DNA of 64,000 nucleotides, from assembly GCF_014204325.1 (NCBI RefSeq), contig NZ_JACHKT010000015.1, positions 62,001-126,000 on the forward strand. Direction: 5' to 3'. Shown piece after piece: positions 44,938-54,341 of this stretch. Under the pieces are notes generated by a model. The model ran no database searches, was not told the DNA's origin, and worked only from the letters and a program-made list of their open reading frames with translations. The stretch's first letter is position 1. The number at the start of each line of letters is the position of its first letter. The position numbers and the translations under genes were made by a program. The stretch comes from Arcicella rosea. Its GTDB lineage: Bacteria > Bacteroidota > Bacteroidia > Cytophagales > Spirosomataceae.

Positions 44938-46185
44938 TTACAATAATTGGGAAGTTGGGTTATCAAATTGACGGTCACCAGACAAACGTTTGTTCAGCGT
45001 TCTTGACATCGACATATTAATCCCTACTTTGAATTTATCTGTCAAAGCATGTTCTAAGTTCATACGACCAGTTGCTCTTGTCAAGGCATTTCCAACTAGA
45101 ATCCCTTTTTGGTCAAGGTACTGGCCAGACATAAAGATAGACGTCTTTTCAGAACCGCTAGTGATATTCATATCATATTGGTTCATCGGAGCATCTTGAT
45201 AAGCTAAATCACCCCAAGCTGTTGAAGTTTGCTGAGGAGTACCAAAAGTACCAAGACTTTGTGTTACATAGAAATTTTCCATGTAAGAAGTATATGAATC
45301 AGGGTCAGCTTGATCTAAGCTATCAATTCTATCAGAATTTGCTGCTGCTTGTCTGTAGAATTTAACATACTGTTCTGTATTAAGGAATTTCAATTTTTTG
45401 GTTGGTGTACTTGAACCAACTTGGTATCCGAAGTTAACTCTAGTCTGTCCAACTTTACCCTTTTTTGTAGTTATTATGATAACACCATTAGCTCCACGAG
45501 CACCGTATATCGCAGAAGCAGCAGCATCTTTCAATATATCCATTGACTCAATATCTTGAGGATTAATATCTGCTAATGGGTTGGTTGATCCAAATTGGAA
45601 AGAAAGGTTATTCGTTGTTAATGGAATACCATCAATTACAAATAATGGCTGAGTATTAGCAGAAATAGAAGATTGTCCACGAACGTTGATACGAATCCCT
45701 TGTCCTAGTTTACCACTACCAGCATTAACAAGTACACCCGCCGCTTTTCCTTGAAGAGCTTGGTCGAATGTAGGAACCGGCATATCTGCAATATCAGAAG
45801 ATTTTATTTTTGCTACATTACCAGTCATGTCACGTTTGATTTGTGTACCATAACCAACAACTAATACTTCTTCTAATGACTTAACATCTTCTTTCAAAGA
45901 AATATTAATTACAGATTTATTTCCGATTGCAACTTCTTGAGAAGTAAAACCAACAAAACTAAAAATTACTGTTTTTTGATTATTCGAAACGCTCAATGAA
46001 TAACTACCACTCGCATCAGTTTGAGTGCCTTTAGAAATCCCTTTTATTTGAACTGTTACACCAGGTAAAACAGAGCCATCGCTTGCTGAAGTTACCTTTC
46101 CTGTGATACGACGCTCCTGAGCAATCATGCTCAACGAACATCCCAAAAACAGAAGTAGATTGATAAATAATAAACGTTTGTTCAT
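44938..46185 (-). pseudogene. Truncated SusC/RagA-type transporter
   Basis: A 415-residue frame with a proper SusC start: signal peptide, N-terminal extension (GVTVQIKGISKGT), the VVGYGTQ motif with plug (RINVRGQSSISA, LFVIDGIPL, IYGARGANGVIII) and the first barrel strands, then it stops at DRQFDNPTSQLL. Intact members exceed 900 residues, so about 600 barrel residues are lost and the protein cannot form a channel. The following gap contains no remnant, which points to a deletion. It is separated from the intact SusC by 337 bases and no SusD follows it directly. An expressed plug-only fragment is possible but unlikely. Confidence 0.8.
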
Positions 46186-46537
46186 GAAATATTGGGGTTA
46201 ATTGATTAAAAAAATAGTTTGTGAATTGTACTTTTCTATGTATTTAGTTTTGGGTTTCTTGATTTGGTAAAGTTTTTGTCTATAATTTAAAATTATTTTT
46301 TGTGAAATTTCAAAAAAATGGATTGTAAAATGTGTTTTTTAAGTACCTTTTTTATGAAAAAATGAAAATTAAGTATATTAATTTCGTTGATTTTTTGATA
46401 AAAATGAAATTTTAGGTTTTTTGTGTTGCAATTAAGTAGCAGCGAGGAGAGTCACGCTAAGTTAAAAACACTTTCGGATATTAGCAATATAAAATTTAAT
46501 AAAAATATTTTTTGCACTTTTTTTATAATAAATTATA
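46186..46537. other. Gene-free AT-rich stretch
   Basis: About 350 bases between two minus-strand genes; they hold the promoter region of the SusC remnant. I see no gene, RNA or clear repeat. Confidence 0.4.
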
Positions 46538-47290
46538 TTAAAGCATATTTTCTGGTAAAGTTAATGATTTAGTATATTCATAACCTACTTTGAAAATGTT
46601 ATGGGCTTTACGAATATCCTGAGGATCAAAATTTTTAAGAAGAGGCGGTTCTATGAGTAAATCACACAGGGCGAGGCGACTTTTTGAGTTGTTGTTAATG
46701 GCTAAAAAAAGTGATTTTTGAACCATCGAAGCCATTGATTTTGGTAATTGATTCATCCCATAAGGATTACAATGACTACCAATAATAAAATCGTATTTGT
46801 CTTTCAATGGTTCTACAGGCATATTATTTAAAATGCCCCCATCCAACAAAGTCTGATTGTTCATAATGATAGGCTCAAAAAGTCCTGGAATACAACATGA
46901 AGCCATGACGGGTCTTAGCAATTCACCACTAGAAAAGTAAATGCTTTCTCCTGCATATAAGTTGGTTGCATTAATGGTTAATGGAATTTTTAAATGCTCA
47001 AATGAATTATGAGGAATGTATTTTAGATAAGCTTCTTCTGCTTTTTTCATATTGAGCAATCCCACTCTACTCCAAGCAGGTCTTAAAGCTCGCAGTGTAT
47101 TGGTTGAAACCACGATTTCAAAGATTTTGTCGGGCGAGTATCCCGCAGAAAACATTGCTCCAGCAATAGCACCAGCACTACAACCTGAAATTGCTGAAAT
47201 TTCCACGTTTTTTTCTTGTAAAGCCTTTAATACACCAAGATGGGCAATGCCTCTAGCACCACCACCTGAAAGAACTAGACCGATTTTCAT
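46538..47290 (-). CDS. Patatin-like phospholipase
   Basis: A 250-residue patatin-family lipase. The oxyanion-hole GGGARG (residues 9-14), the nucleophile elbow GCSAG (about 38-42) and the DGG of the Ser-Asp dyad (near 149, LLDGGILNN) are all present. It hydrolyses acyl esters of phospholipids or lipids. No signal peptide from the chosen ATG at 47290, so it is cytoplasmic, similar to the RssA/YchK-type group. The upstream in-frame start at 47374 overlaps the divergent MBL gene and is less likely. Confidence 0.88.
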   Translation of the reverse strand: MKIGLVLSGGGARGIAHLGVLKALQEKNVEISAISGCSAGAIAGAMFSAGYSPDKIFEIVVSTNTLRALRPAWSRVGLLNMKKAEEAYLKYIPHNSFEHLKIPLTINATNLYAGESIYFSSGELLRPVMASCCIPGLFEPIIMNNQTLLDGGILNNMPVEPLKDKYDFIIGSHCNPYGMNQLPKSMASMVQKSLFLAINNNSKSRLALCDLLIEPPLLKNFDPQDIRKAHNIFKVGYEYTKSLTLPENML

Positions 47291-47404
47291 AGTTTTAGAT
47301 TGTTTCCTTGATTGTATTTGAAATCCGTTCGTACAAAATACTTCTGAAAGTAAGCAACTTCTTATATATTGCAAAGTTTATTGAAACAAAATCATATTAT
47401 AAGA

Positions 47405-48250
47405 ATGAAATTACATAGCATTGATGCGGGAAATTTTAAATTAGATGGTGGAGCAATGTTTGGAGTAGTTCCTAAATCTTTTTGGCAAAAAACTAACCCT
47501 GCTGACGAAAACAATCTTTGTTCATGGGCAATGAGGTGTTTATTAATTGAGGATGGAAATCAACTGATTTTGATTGATACTGGGATGGGCGATAAACAAG
47601 ATGCCAAATGGCAAAGTTATTATTATCGACATGGTGAAGGGGATTTGGTAAAATCTATTCGAGCCAAAGGATATACAGAAAATGAAGTGACAGATGTTAT
47701 TTTGAGTCATTTACATTTTGACCATTGTGGAGGTGCCGTAAAATGGAATGCTGATAGAACCCATTTTGAAATGACTTTCCCAAATGCTCGTTATTGGACT
47801 CATTCAGCACACTTTGAAGCTGCCATTCATCCGAACCAACGAGAAAAAGCTACTTTTTTTAAAGAAAACATTTTGCCGATTCAAGAAGCTGGACAATTGT
47901 TTTTTACGGATAAAGTAACAGAAAGACCTTTTAAAAGTATTGAAATTTTGACGGCTGATGGACACACTGAAAAAATGTTAATGCCATTGATTACTTATCA
48001 AAATAAAAAAATACTTTTTATCGCAGATACGCTTCCTTCACAATCACATATTCCTATTCCTTATGTGATGGGCTATGATGTTAGACCTTTACAAACTATG
48101 GAAGAAAAAAGTGTTTTGTTGAACCAAGCTGTTGAAAATGACTGGATTTTGTTTTTTGATCATGACCCAACAGTTGAATGTGCTAGTATTAAAATGACAG
48201 AAAAAGGCTTTAAAGTAAACGATAATGGGAGATTGGATGCTTTTCTTTGA
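47405..48250 (+). CDS. MBL-fold metallo-hydrolase
   Basis: A 281-residue metallo-beta-lactamase-fold protein. The metal motif is HLHFDHCGG (residues near 103), with further ligands ADTLPSQSH and DHD near the end. The overall layout (GGAMFGVVPKSFW at the N-terminus) is shared with the AiiA/quinone-like lactonase and AttM group, but the substrate cannot be assigned. The ATG at 47405 is chosen; an earlier TTG would add 12 residues. It diverges from the patatin-like gene, with 114 bases between the start codons. Confidence 0.82.
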   Translation: MKLHSIDAGNFKLDGGAMFGVVPKSFWQKTNPADENNLCSWAMRCLLIEDGNQLILIDTGMGDKQDAKWQSYYYRHGEGDLVKSIRAKGYTENEVTDVILSHLHFDHCGGAVKWNADRTHFEMTFPNARYWTHSAHFEAAIHPNQREKATFFKENILPIQEAGQLFFTDKVTERPFKSIEILTADGHTEKMLMPLITYQNKKILFIADTLPSQSHIPIPYVMGYDVRPLQTMEEKSVLLNQAVENDWILFFDHDPTVECASIKMTEKGFKVNDNGRLDAFL

Positions 48251-48425
48251 TTTCTATTTCCCAAAGTGAAATAATTTTGTTGCATCAATTTTCGTTATTA
48301 ACTTTAAGAAATATAAACATAAGTTTATTTATATAATTTCTAATTCAAACAAAATATCTTCTGAATTAAGGGCGAATCGTTCAGAGGTATTTTAAAATTT
48401 TAAGCTTGATTCGTTCCAAAAACAG

Positions 48426-49172
48426 ATGAAATTAAAGAATATCTTACTTTGCTCAAGCGTAGTTTTGACTCCATTTTTTGTAAATGCACAAACTAAACCA
48501 ACTGCTAAAAAAGTAGCTGTAAAACCTAAAACAACTGCCGTTAAACCAGCTAACACCTCAACACAATCAATTTCCTTAGCTTCTTTAAAAGATTCAGCTA
48601 GTTATGGACTAGGAATTTTGGTGGCACAGAATTTTAAGATGCAAAACATTGAAATCAATGCAGAACTTTTGCAAAAGGGTTTCAATGAAGTAATGAAAGG
48701 AGCTACTACGCCAATTACAGACATGCAGGCGAATCAGTTACTTCAAAAATACATGCAAAAAGAACAATCTAAACAATTTGAACCAAACAGATTGGCAGGC
48801 GAGAAGTTCTTGGCAGAAAATAAAAAGAAAGAAGGCGTTGTTACTTTGGCGAGCGGTTTACAATATCAGATTTTGAAAAAAGGCGATGGGGCAATACCAA
48901 CAGCGAGTGATAAAGTAAAAACTCATTATCACGGAACATTGATTGATGGATTCGTGTTTGATAGTTCAGTAGATAGAGGCGAACCAATTTCATTTCCAGT
49001 TACAGGTGTAATTCAAGGCTGGGTAGAAGCACTTCAATTAATGCCTGTAGGTTCTAAATGGAAATTGTTTGTTCCTTATGAATTAGCGTATGGTACTCGT
49101 GGAAGTGGCTCAACAATCAAACCATATTCTACTTTAGTTTTTGAAGTAGAATTGTTGGGTATTGAAAAATAG
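48426..49172 (+). CDS. FKBP-type peptidyl-prolyl isomerase (Mip-like)
   Basis: A 248-residue exported isomerase. A signal peptide (residues 1-21, ending VNAQ) is followed by a Lys/Thr/Pro-rich linker, a helical dimerisation domain (about 52-130) and the FKBP catalytic domain (about 135-247), with the VKTHYHGTLIDGFVFDSS, VIQGWVEAL and PYELAYG strands. It speeds proline isomerisation during folding of envelope proteins. It is just four bases upstream of the Prc gene, so both act in envelope protein quality control. Confidence 0.93.
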   Translation: MKLKNILLCSSVVLTPFFVNAQTKPTAKKVAVKPKTTAVKPANTSTQSISLASLKDSASYGLGILVAQNFKMQNIEINAELLQKGFNEVMKGATTPITDMQANQLLQKYMQKEQSKQFEPNRLAGEKFLAENKKKEGVVTLASGLQYQILKKGDGAIPTASDKVKTHYHGTLIDGFVFDSSVDRGEPISFPVTGVIQGWVEALQLMPVGSKWKLFVPYELAYGTRGSGSTIKPYSTLVFEVELLGIEK

Positions 49173-49176
49173 ACTA

Positions 49177-51345
49177 ATGAAAAATAAGATGATGAAATAC
49201 TTTCTTGCTCTTGTGCCAATTTCGCTGCTTGCGTTTTTTGGTTTACAGTCCTTCTCGCACAATAATAGTACTCTTTCTGGAGCAGATTATAAATTTGCGG
49301 CTGATGATTTACAACCGACTGCTACTCAAAAGAAAGTCGAAAACTTAGTGACTGAAATCCTGAGTAATTATCATTATCGCCGTGTGCCTTTGAATGACTC
49401 ACTTTCTTCTAAAATCTTCGATAATTATATCAAAGAATTGGATTTCAATAAAATGAATTTTACTGCTGCGGATATAGCAGACTTTGAGAAGTTTCGTTTT
49501 CAGTTGGATGACCAATTAAAAAATGGAGAATTGACTGCTGCTTACCAAATCTACAATGTATTCAGAAACAGAGCTAAAGAGCGTTTTGCTTTTGTCGCTT
49601 CTGTGTTATCTAAGCCCGTAGATTTCAAAACAGACGAAACTTATACGCCAGATCGTGAAAAAGCTTCATGGGCGAAGTCTAAAGAAGAATTAGATAATAT
49701 CTGGAGAAAAGCAGTAAAAAGTACTTTACTTGATTGGAAAATCAGTGGAAAAGCAGATACTTCTGCCATCAAAGATTTAAGAGAGCGATATAAGCGTACT
49801 GAAAAGTACTTTGATAAAACGAAGAGTGAGGACGTATTTCAACAGTTTATGAATTCGTTTACCGAGAGTGTTGACCCACATACTACATATTTTATTCCTA
49901 AAACCGCTTCAAGTTTCAATCAAGAAATGGCACAATCTTTCGAAGGAATTGGTGCTACGCTTAGAAATGAAGGCGATTATGTAATGATTGTAGATTGTAT
50001 CGTTGGTGGACCAGCTTTCAGAAGTAAATTACTGAATCCGAAAGATAGAATTGTTGCCGTAGCACAGGGCGACGATAAACCATATCAAGACATTGTTGGT
50101 TGGTTTACTGATGATGCCGTGAAGCTAATCAAAGGGCCCAAAAATACAGTAGTTCGATTGAAAATTCTTTCAAGCGATGCACCAATTGGTTCAGTACCAA
50201 AAGAAGTACGCTTAGTTCGTGAGAAAATTAAACTTGAAGACGGAACGGCTAAGAAAGAAGTATTGAATTTTAACCGTGATGGTAGAGAATTCAAATTAGG
50301 ATTGATTACGATTCCACTTTTTTATCGTGATGCTGAAGGTGCAAGAAATGGCGAACAAGGTTACAAGAGTACCACAGCTGATGTAAAAAAATACTTGAAT
50401 GAATTGAAAGCCGAAAAAGTGGACGGAGTAATTGTTGACCTTAGAAATAACGGTGGAGGTTTCTTGAACGAAGCGGTTAGTTTAACAGGTTTGTTTATTT
50501 CGCAAGGCCCAGTTGTTCAACGTCGCCAGTCAGATGGAGAAATTAATGTTGAAAATGATAGAGATCCATCAATTACTTATGATGGTCCAGTTACTGTACT
50601 AGTTAACCGCTTTTCAGCTTCTGCTTCTGAGATTTTCGCAGGTGCTATCCAAGATTACAAACGTGGTTTAGTAATTGGCGAACAAACTTATGGAAAAGGC
50701 ACAGTTCAGAGTTTAGTTGACTTAGACCGCTTCTTGAAAGGTGAACCAGAAGGAGTAGGGCAATTGAAAATTACGATGGAGAAATTCTATCGTGTTACAG
50801 GTAGCAGTACTCAACACAAAGGAGTAACGCCTGATATTGAATTCCCTTCGTCTTTCAGTGCTTCAGAATTTGGTGAAAGTTCTCAGCCAAGTGCATTGCC
50901 TTGGGATATGATTGCTTCTACCAAATATTCACCAACGACTGATGTAAATGAACAAGCGGTTGTTAAATTGAAAGCTTTGTACCAAGATAGATTAAAAACG
51001 GATGCTGATTTGAAAAAATTAGTAGCTGATATTAATTATATTAAAAAGGCAAAAGAAAAGAAAACAATCTCTTTGCAGGAAGATAAAAGACATAAAGAAA
51101 TAGATGACCAAAAGAAGAAAAATTTAGCTGATTTGGGAGACGAGTTGACAAGTGCTACAGAAAAAGAACCTGAAAAAGCACCAACAGATTCAACAAGTAT
51201 TGCTCAGGCTAAATTGAAAATTTTGAAAGAAAGAAGAAGTAAAGATACTTATCTAAAAGAAAGTGAGAGAATTTTAACGGACTTCATTCTATTGAATCCA
51301 GCGACTCCTCAGATAAAACTTTCTAATGTCGATAAGAAGAAGTAA
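49177..51345 (+). CDS. prc: Carboxy-terminal processing protease (Prc/CtpA, S41)
   Basis: A 722-residue periplasmic protease. A hydrophobic N-terminus (about 12-30) is followed by the N-terminal Prc domain, a PDZ domain (about 235-330, SFEGIGATL, IVGGPAFRS) and the S41 catalytic domain. By comparison with E. coli Prc the catalytic Ser is S482 in FSASASE, with Asp493 and Lys507 in TYGKGTVQ. A lysine-rich C-terminal domain ends the protein. It trims or degrades envelope proteins with hydrophobic C-termini. Start chosen at ATG 49177, just after the FKBP gene; an earlier TTG overlaps it. Confidence 0.94.
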   Translation: MKNKMMKYFLALVPISLLAFFGLQSFSHNNSTLSGADYKFAADDLQPTATQKKVENLVTEILSNYHYRRVPLNDSLSSKIFDNYIKELDFNKMNFTAADIADFEKFRFQLDDQLKNGELTAAYQIYNVFRNRAKERFAFVASVLSKPVDFKTDETYTPDREKASWAKSKEELDNIWRKAVKSTLLDWKISGKADTSAIKDLRERYKRTEKYFDKTKSEDVFQQFMNSFTESVDPHTTYFIPKTASSFNQEMAQSFEGIGATLRNEGDYVMIVDCIVGGPAFRSKLLNPKDRIVAVAQGDDKPYQDIVGWFTDDAVKLIKGPKNTVVRLKILSSDAPIGSVPKEVRLVREKIKLEDGTAKKEVLNFNRDGREFKLGLITIPLFYRDAEGARNGEQGYKSTTADVKKYLNELKAEKVDGVIVDLRNNGGGFLNEAVSLTGLFISQGPVVQRRQSDGEINVENDRDPSITYDGPVTVLVNRFSASASEIFAGAIQDYKRGLVIGEQTYGKGTVQSLVDLDRFLKGEPEGVGQLKITMEKFYRVTGSSTQHKGVTPDIEFPSSFSASEFGESSQPSALPWDMIASTKYSPTTDVNEQAVVKLKALYQDRLKTDADLKKLVADINYIKKAKEKKTISLQEDKRHKEIDDQKKKNLADLGDELTSATEKEPEKAPTDSTSIAQAKLKILKERRSKDTYLKESERILTDFILLNPATPQIKLSNVDKKK

Positions 51346-51386
51346 GCTTTTTTTATGGAATACTTCCTTTGATAACATATTTCACC

Positions 51387-51424
51387 AAAAAACCACTCAT
51401 GCTCTTTGCAATGAGTGGTTTTTT
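51387..51424. terminator. Terminator between prc and ftsK
   Basis: A 14-bp stem aaaaaaccactcat/atgagtggtttttt with a 10-base loop lies after prc, upstream of the convergent ftsK stop. Confidence 0.85.
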
Positions 51425-51618
51425 ATTTTGTTAAAGTAAATATTTATAAAAAATGCTAGCTTGTGCTGATTTTGTTTCCCTATGCTTCTGTGGATATTCA
51501 ATATTTATTTTTGTAAATCTTTGAGTGAAAATATTCTCCACTGATTTTTGAATAAAAATTAATCAATTAAAGCTCATTTTTGAAATATTGCTCTGTAAAT
51601 CTATATCAATTCCAAAAA

Positions 51619-54123
51619 CTACAAACTCTTCAAATGTCTTTCCAACGTTTCCATGTCTTTTATCAATACTTCTCTGGCTTTTGAGCCTTCAAATTGACCG
51701 ACGATTCCAGCGGCTTCTAATTGGTCAATTAAACGACCAGCACGATTGTATCCTAATTTTAATCTTCTTTGAATCAACGATGTTGAGCCTTGTTGATGGG
51801 TGACAATTAAGCGAGCGGCTTCATCAAAAAACTGATCACGGTTACTTGGGTCGAAATCACTTTTTTCACTGCCTCCTCCTTCACTTTCGCCTTCAAATTC
51901 TGGTAACATATAAGCAGAATCGTATCCTTGTTGATTTCCGATAAATTCACATACATCTTCTACTTCTGGTGTATCTACAAAAGCACATTGTAAACGAATA
52001 ATATCAGAACCCATCGAAAGTAACATATCTCCTTGACCAACCAATTGTTCGGCTCCACCTGTATCCAAAATCGTTCTTGAGTCAATTTTTGAAGTAACTT
52101 TAAAGGAAAGTCGTGCAGGAAAGTTAGCTTTAATTGTACCAGTAATAACGTTTACTGATGGTCGTTGCGTTGCTACAACCAAGTGAATACCGATAGCACG
52201 GGCTAACTGAGCCAAACGAGCAATTGGTTGTTCCACATCTTTCCCAGCAGTCATCATTAAATCTGCCAACTCATCTATAATCAATACGATATAAGGCATA
52301 AAGTAATGACCTTTATCTGGATTCAGTCTTCTATTGACAAATTTCACATTGTATTCTTTCAAATTTCTACAACCTGCATCTTTCAACAAATTGTAGCGAT
52401 TATCCATTTCTATACAAAGCGAATTTAAAGTATGAACAACCTTTTTAGTATCCGTAATAATAGCTTCGGCAGCGTTGGGTAACATTGCTAAAAAGTGTCT
52501 TTCAATTTTATTGAAAAGTGTTAATTCAACCTTTTTAGGGTCAACTAATACAAATTTTAATTGTGATGGATGCTTTTTATAAAGTAGTGAAGTAAGAATC
52601 ATATTCAACCCAACTGACTTTCCTTGTCCAGTAGCACCCGCCATCAATAAGTGAGGCATTTTAGCTAAATCAGTAATAAAAATATCATTACTGATGGTTT
52701 TCCCTAAAACGATTGGTAATTCAGCTGTTGATTTCTGGAATTTTTCAGAGCCGATGACCATTTTTACAGGAACCATTTCACGGTTTTTGTTTGGAACTTC
52801 AATACCAATTGTCCCTTTTCCTGGAATTGGAGCGATGATACGAATACCTAAAGCGGCTAAAGATAAAGCAATATCATCTTCTAAATTCTTAATTTTTGAA
52901 ATCCTAACTCCAGCATCAGGAATAATTTCATATAAAGTAACCGTTGGTCCAATCGTAGCTTTGATAGAAGCGATACCGATGCCATAATTCGCCAAAGTTT
53001 CCACAATTTTATCCGAATTGGCTTTCAATTCTTCTTGCGAAACATTTGGTTTACCCATGTCATACTCTTTCATCAAGTCCAAGGTTGGGTACTTGTAATG
53101 AGGTAAATCTAACATTGGGTCGTATAAACCAAATTTCTTTACCAGTTCATCATTGACAGATTCATTGATTTCCAAAATTGGAGCTTCATCTTCAAACTCT
53201 TCAATGATTTCTGGAATATCATCGCTGTTTTCAATGGTCAAAGCAACAGGACTTTTGCTTGCATTATTGCTTTTAGCAATTGGTGTTTCCACAATTGGTG
53301 GGAGAAATGGACGAATATTGGCTTCATCGAAATTATCTTCACGGTCGATTGCTAATTCTTCTTCTGGTTCTTCTTCGGCAAGAATCGTTTCAAAGTTTGC
53401 TCGTACTCGTTTGATATTTTTTGCTTCGGCGATGTTGTCCTCTGCTGTTTCACTTTCAGGCGTAGCTAAAGCTACATCCTCTTCAGTTTCATTTGCCGCA
53501 AAACTAGAAGTGTCAACTTTATAATAATAAACAATAAAAACAATCAGTACAAAAGAGATGACAAAAAAAGAGGCCCAGCCAATAAAACCATATAAATATT
53601 CATTGATGAAATAGCCGATACCTCCACAGAGGTTACTCCATTTTTCCTCTGCTTCAAGCATAAAAACGAAAAAACCAAGAAAAGTACTTAGCCAAATCAT
53701 GTAAAATAATGATTGCCAAGTAAGTTTTTCAAGGGGTAAAATTTCCTTTTTAAAAGAAAGTTTGTAGCCTGCAATCAATAAAATGGGAACAAGTAAAAAG
53801 GCAGACCAACCGAAAAGTCTGAACAATAACAAATGTGCTAATTTCGCACCATACAAACCGAATGGATTCTTGGGCTGTTTTTTTAAAGGTTCGATAGAAG
53901 ATTGTAAATTATCTTCTACCTCGCTTTGGTCGGCATCACCTGTAAAAAGATGCGACGAAAATGAAAACAACATGAATACACCTAAGAGTATAAACAGGAT
54001 GCCCAAAACGAAGTGTAACTGTTCGCTTTGAAGTATTTTTTTTATATTAAAATCAAACGAAATAGATTGGGTTGGATTTCGTTCTCTGGTTTTTTCTGTA
54101 TTTTTTGGAATATTTCTAGCCAT
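51619..54123 (-). CDS. ftsK: DNA translocase FtsK
   Basis: An 834-residue septal DNA pump. Four hydrophobic segments (about 35-190) anchor it, then an acidic linker (about 205-330) precedes the RecA-like motor. The Walker A motif GATGQGKS is at residues 496-503, and the Walker B strand VLIIDELADL is further on. The C-terminal gamma winged helix (about 770-834; STSLIQRRLKLGYNRAG, the KOPS reader) is intact. It clears chromosome ends from the division septum and activates XerCD at dif. Standard length for the phylum. Confidence 0.95.
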   Translation of the reverse strand: MARNIPKNTEKTRERNPTQSISFDFNIKKILQSEQLHFVLGILFILLGVFMLFSFSSHLFTGDADQSEVEDNLQSSIEPLKKQPKNPFGLYGAKLAHLLLFRLFGWSAFLLVPILLIAGYKLSFKKEILPLEKLTWQSLFYMIWLSTFLGFFVFMLEAEEKWSNLCGGIGYFINEYLYGFIGWASFFVISFVLIVFIVYYYKVDTSSFAANETEEDVALATPESETAEDNIAEAKNIKRVRANFETILAEEEPEEELAIDREDNFDEANIRPFLPPIVETPIAKSNNASKSPVALTIENSDDIPEIIEEFEDEAPILEINESVNDELVKKFGLYDPMLDLPHYKYPTLDLMKEYDMGKPNVSQEELKANSDKIVETLANYGIGIASIKATIGPTVTLYEIIPDAGVRISKIKNLEDDIALSLAALGIRIIAPIPGKGTIGIEVPNKNREMVPVKMVIGSEKFQKSTAELPIVLGKTISNDIFITDLAKMPHLLMAGATGQGKSVGLNMILTSLLYKKHPSQLKFVLVDPKKVELTLFNKIERHFLAMLPNAAEAIITDTKKVVHTLNSLCIEMDNRYNLLKDAGCRNLKEYNVKFVNRRLNPDKGHYFMPYIVLIIDELADLMMTAGKDVEQPIARLAQLARAIGIHLVVATQRPSVNVITGTIKANFPARLSFKVTSKIDSRTILDTGGAEQLVGQGDMLLSMGSDIIRLQCAFVDTPEVEDVCEFIGNQQGYDSAYMLPEFEGESEGGGSEKSDFDPSNRDQFFDEAARLIVTHQQGSTSLIQRRLKLGYNRAGRLIDQLEAAGIVGQFEGSKAREVLIKDMETLERHLKSL

Positions 54124-54341
54124 ATAAAAAATTGGTTCTTGGCGAGTTACGATTGGTTAAGGATTTGACGATTAATCTTTTCGTTGATGAAGCTCAAATT
54201 TTTTCTAACCATTAGCCTTGTGCCAAGCAACTGTATTATTCCAAAGTTCGCAATTTTGAGGTATTTTTTGCGAAAAAAATTAAAAATGTTACATTAAAAT
54301 CACAATAAAGGCTTTTTTACTGCGAAGCCAAATCATGTATT

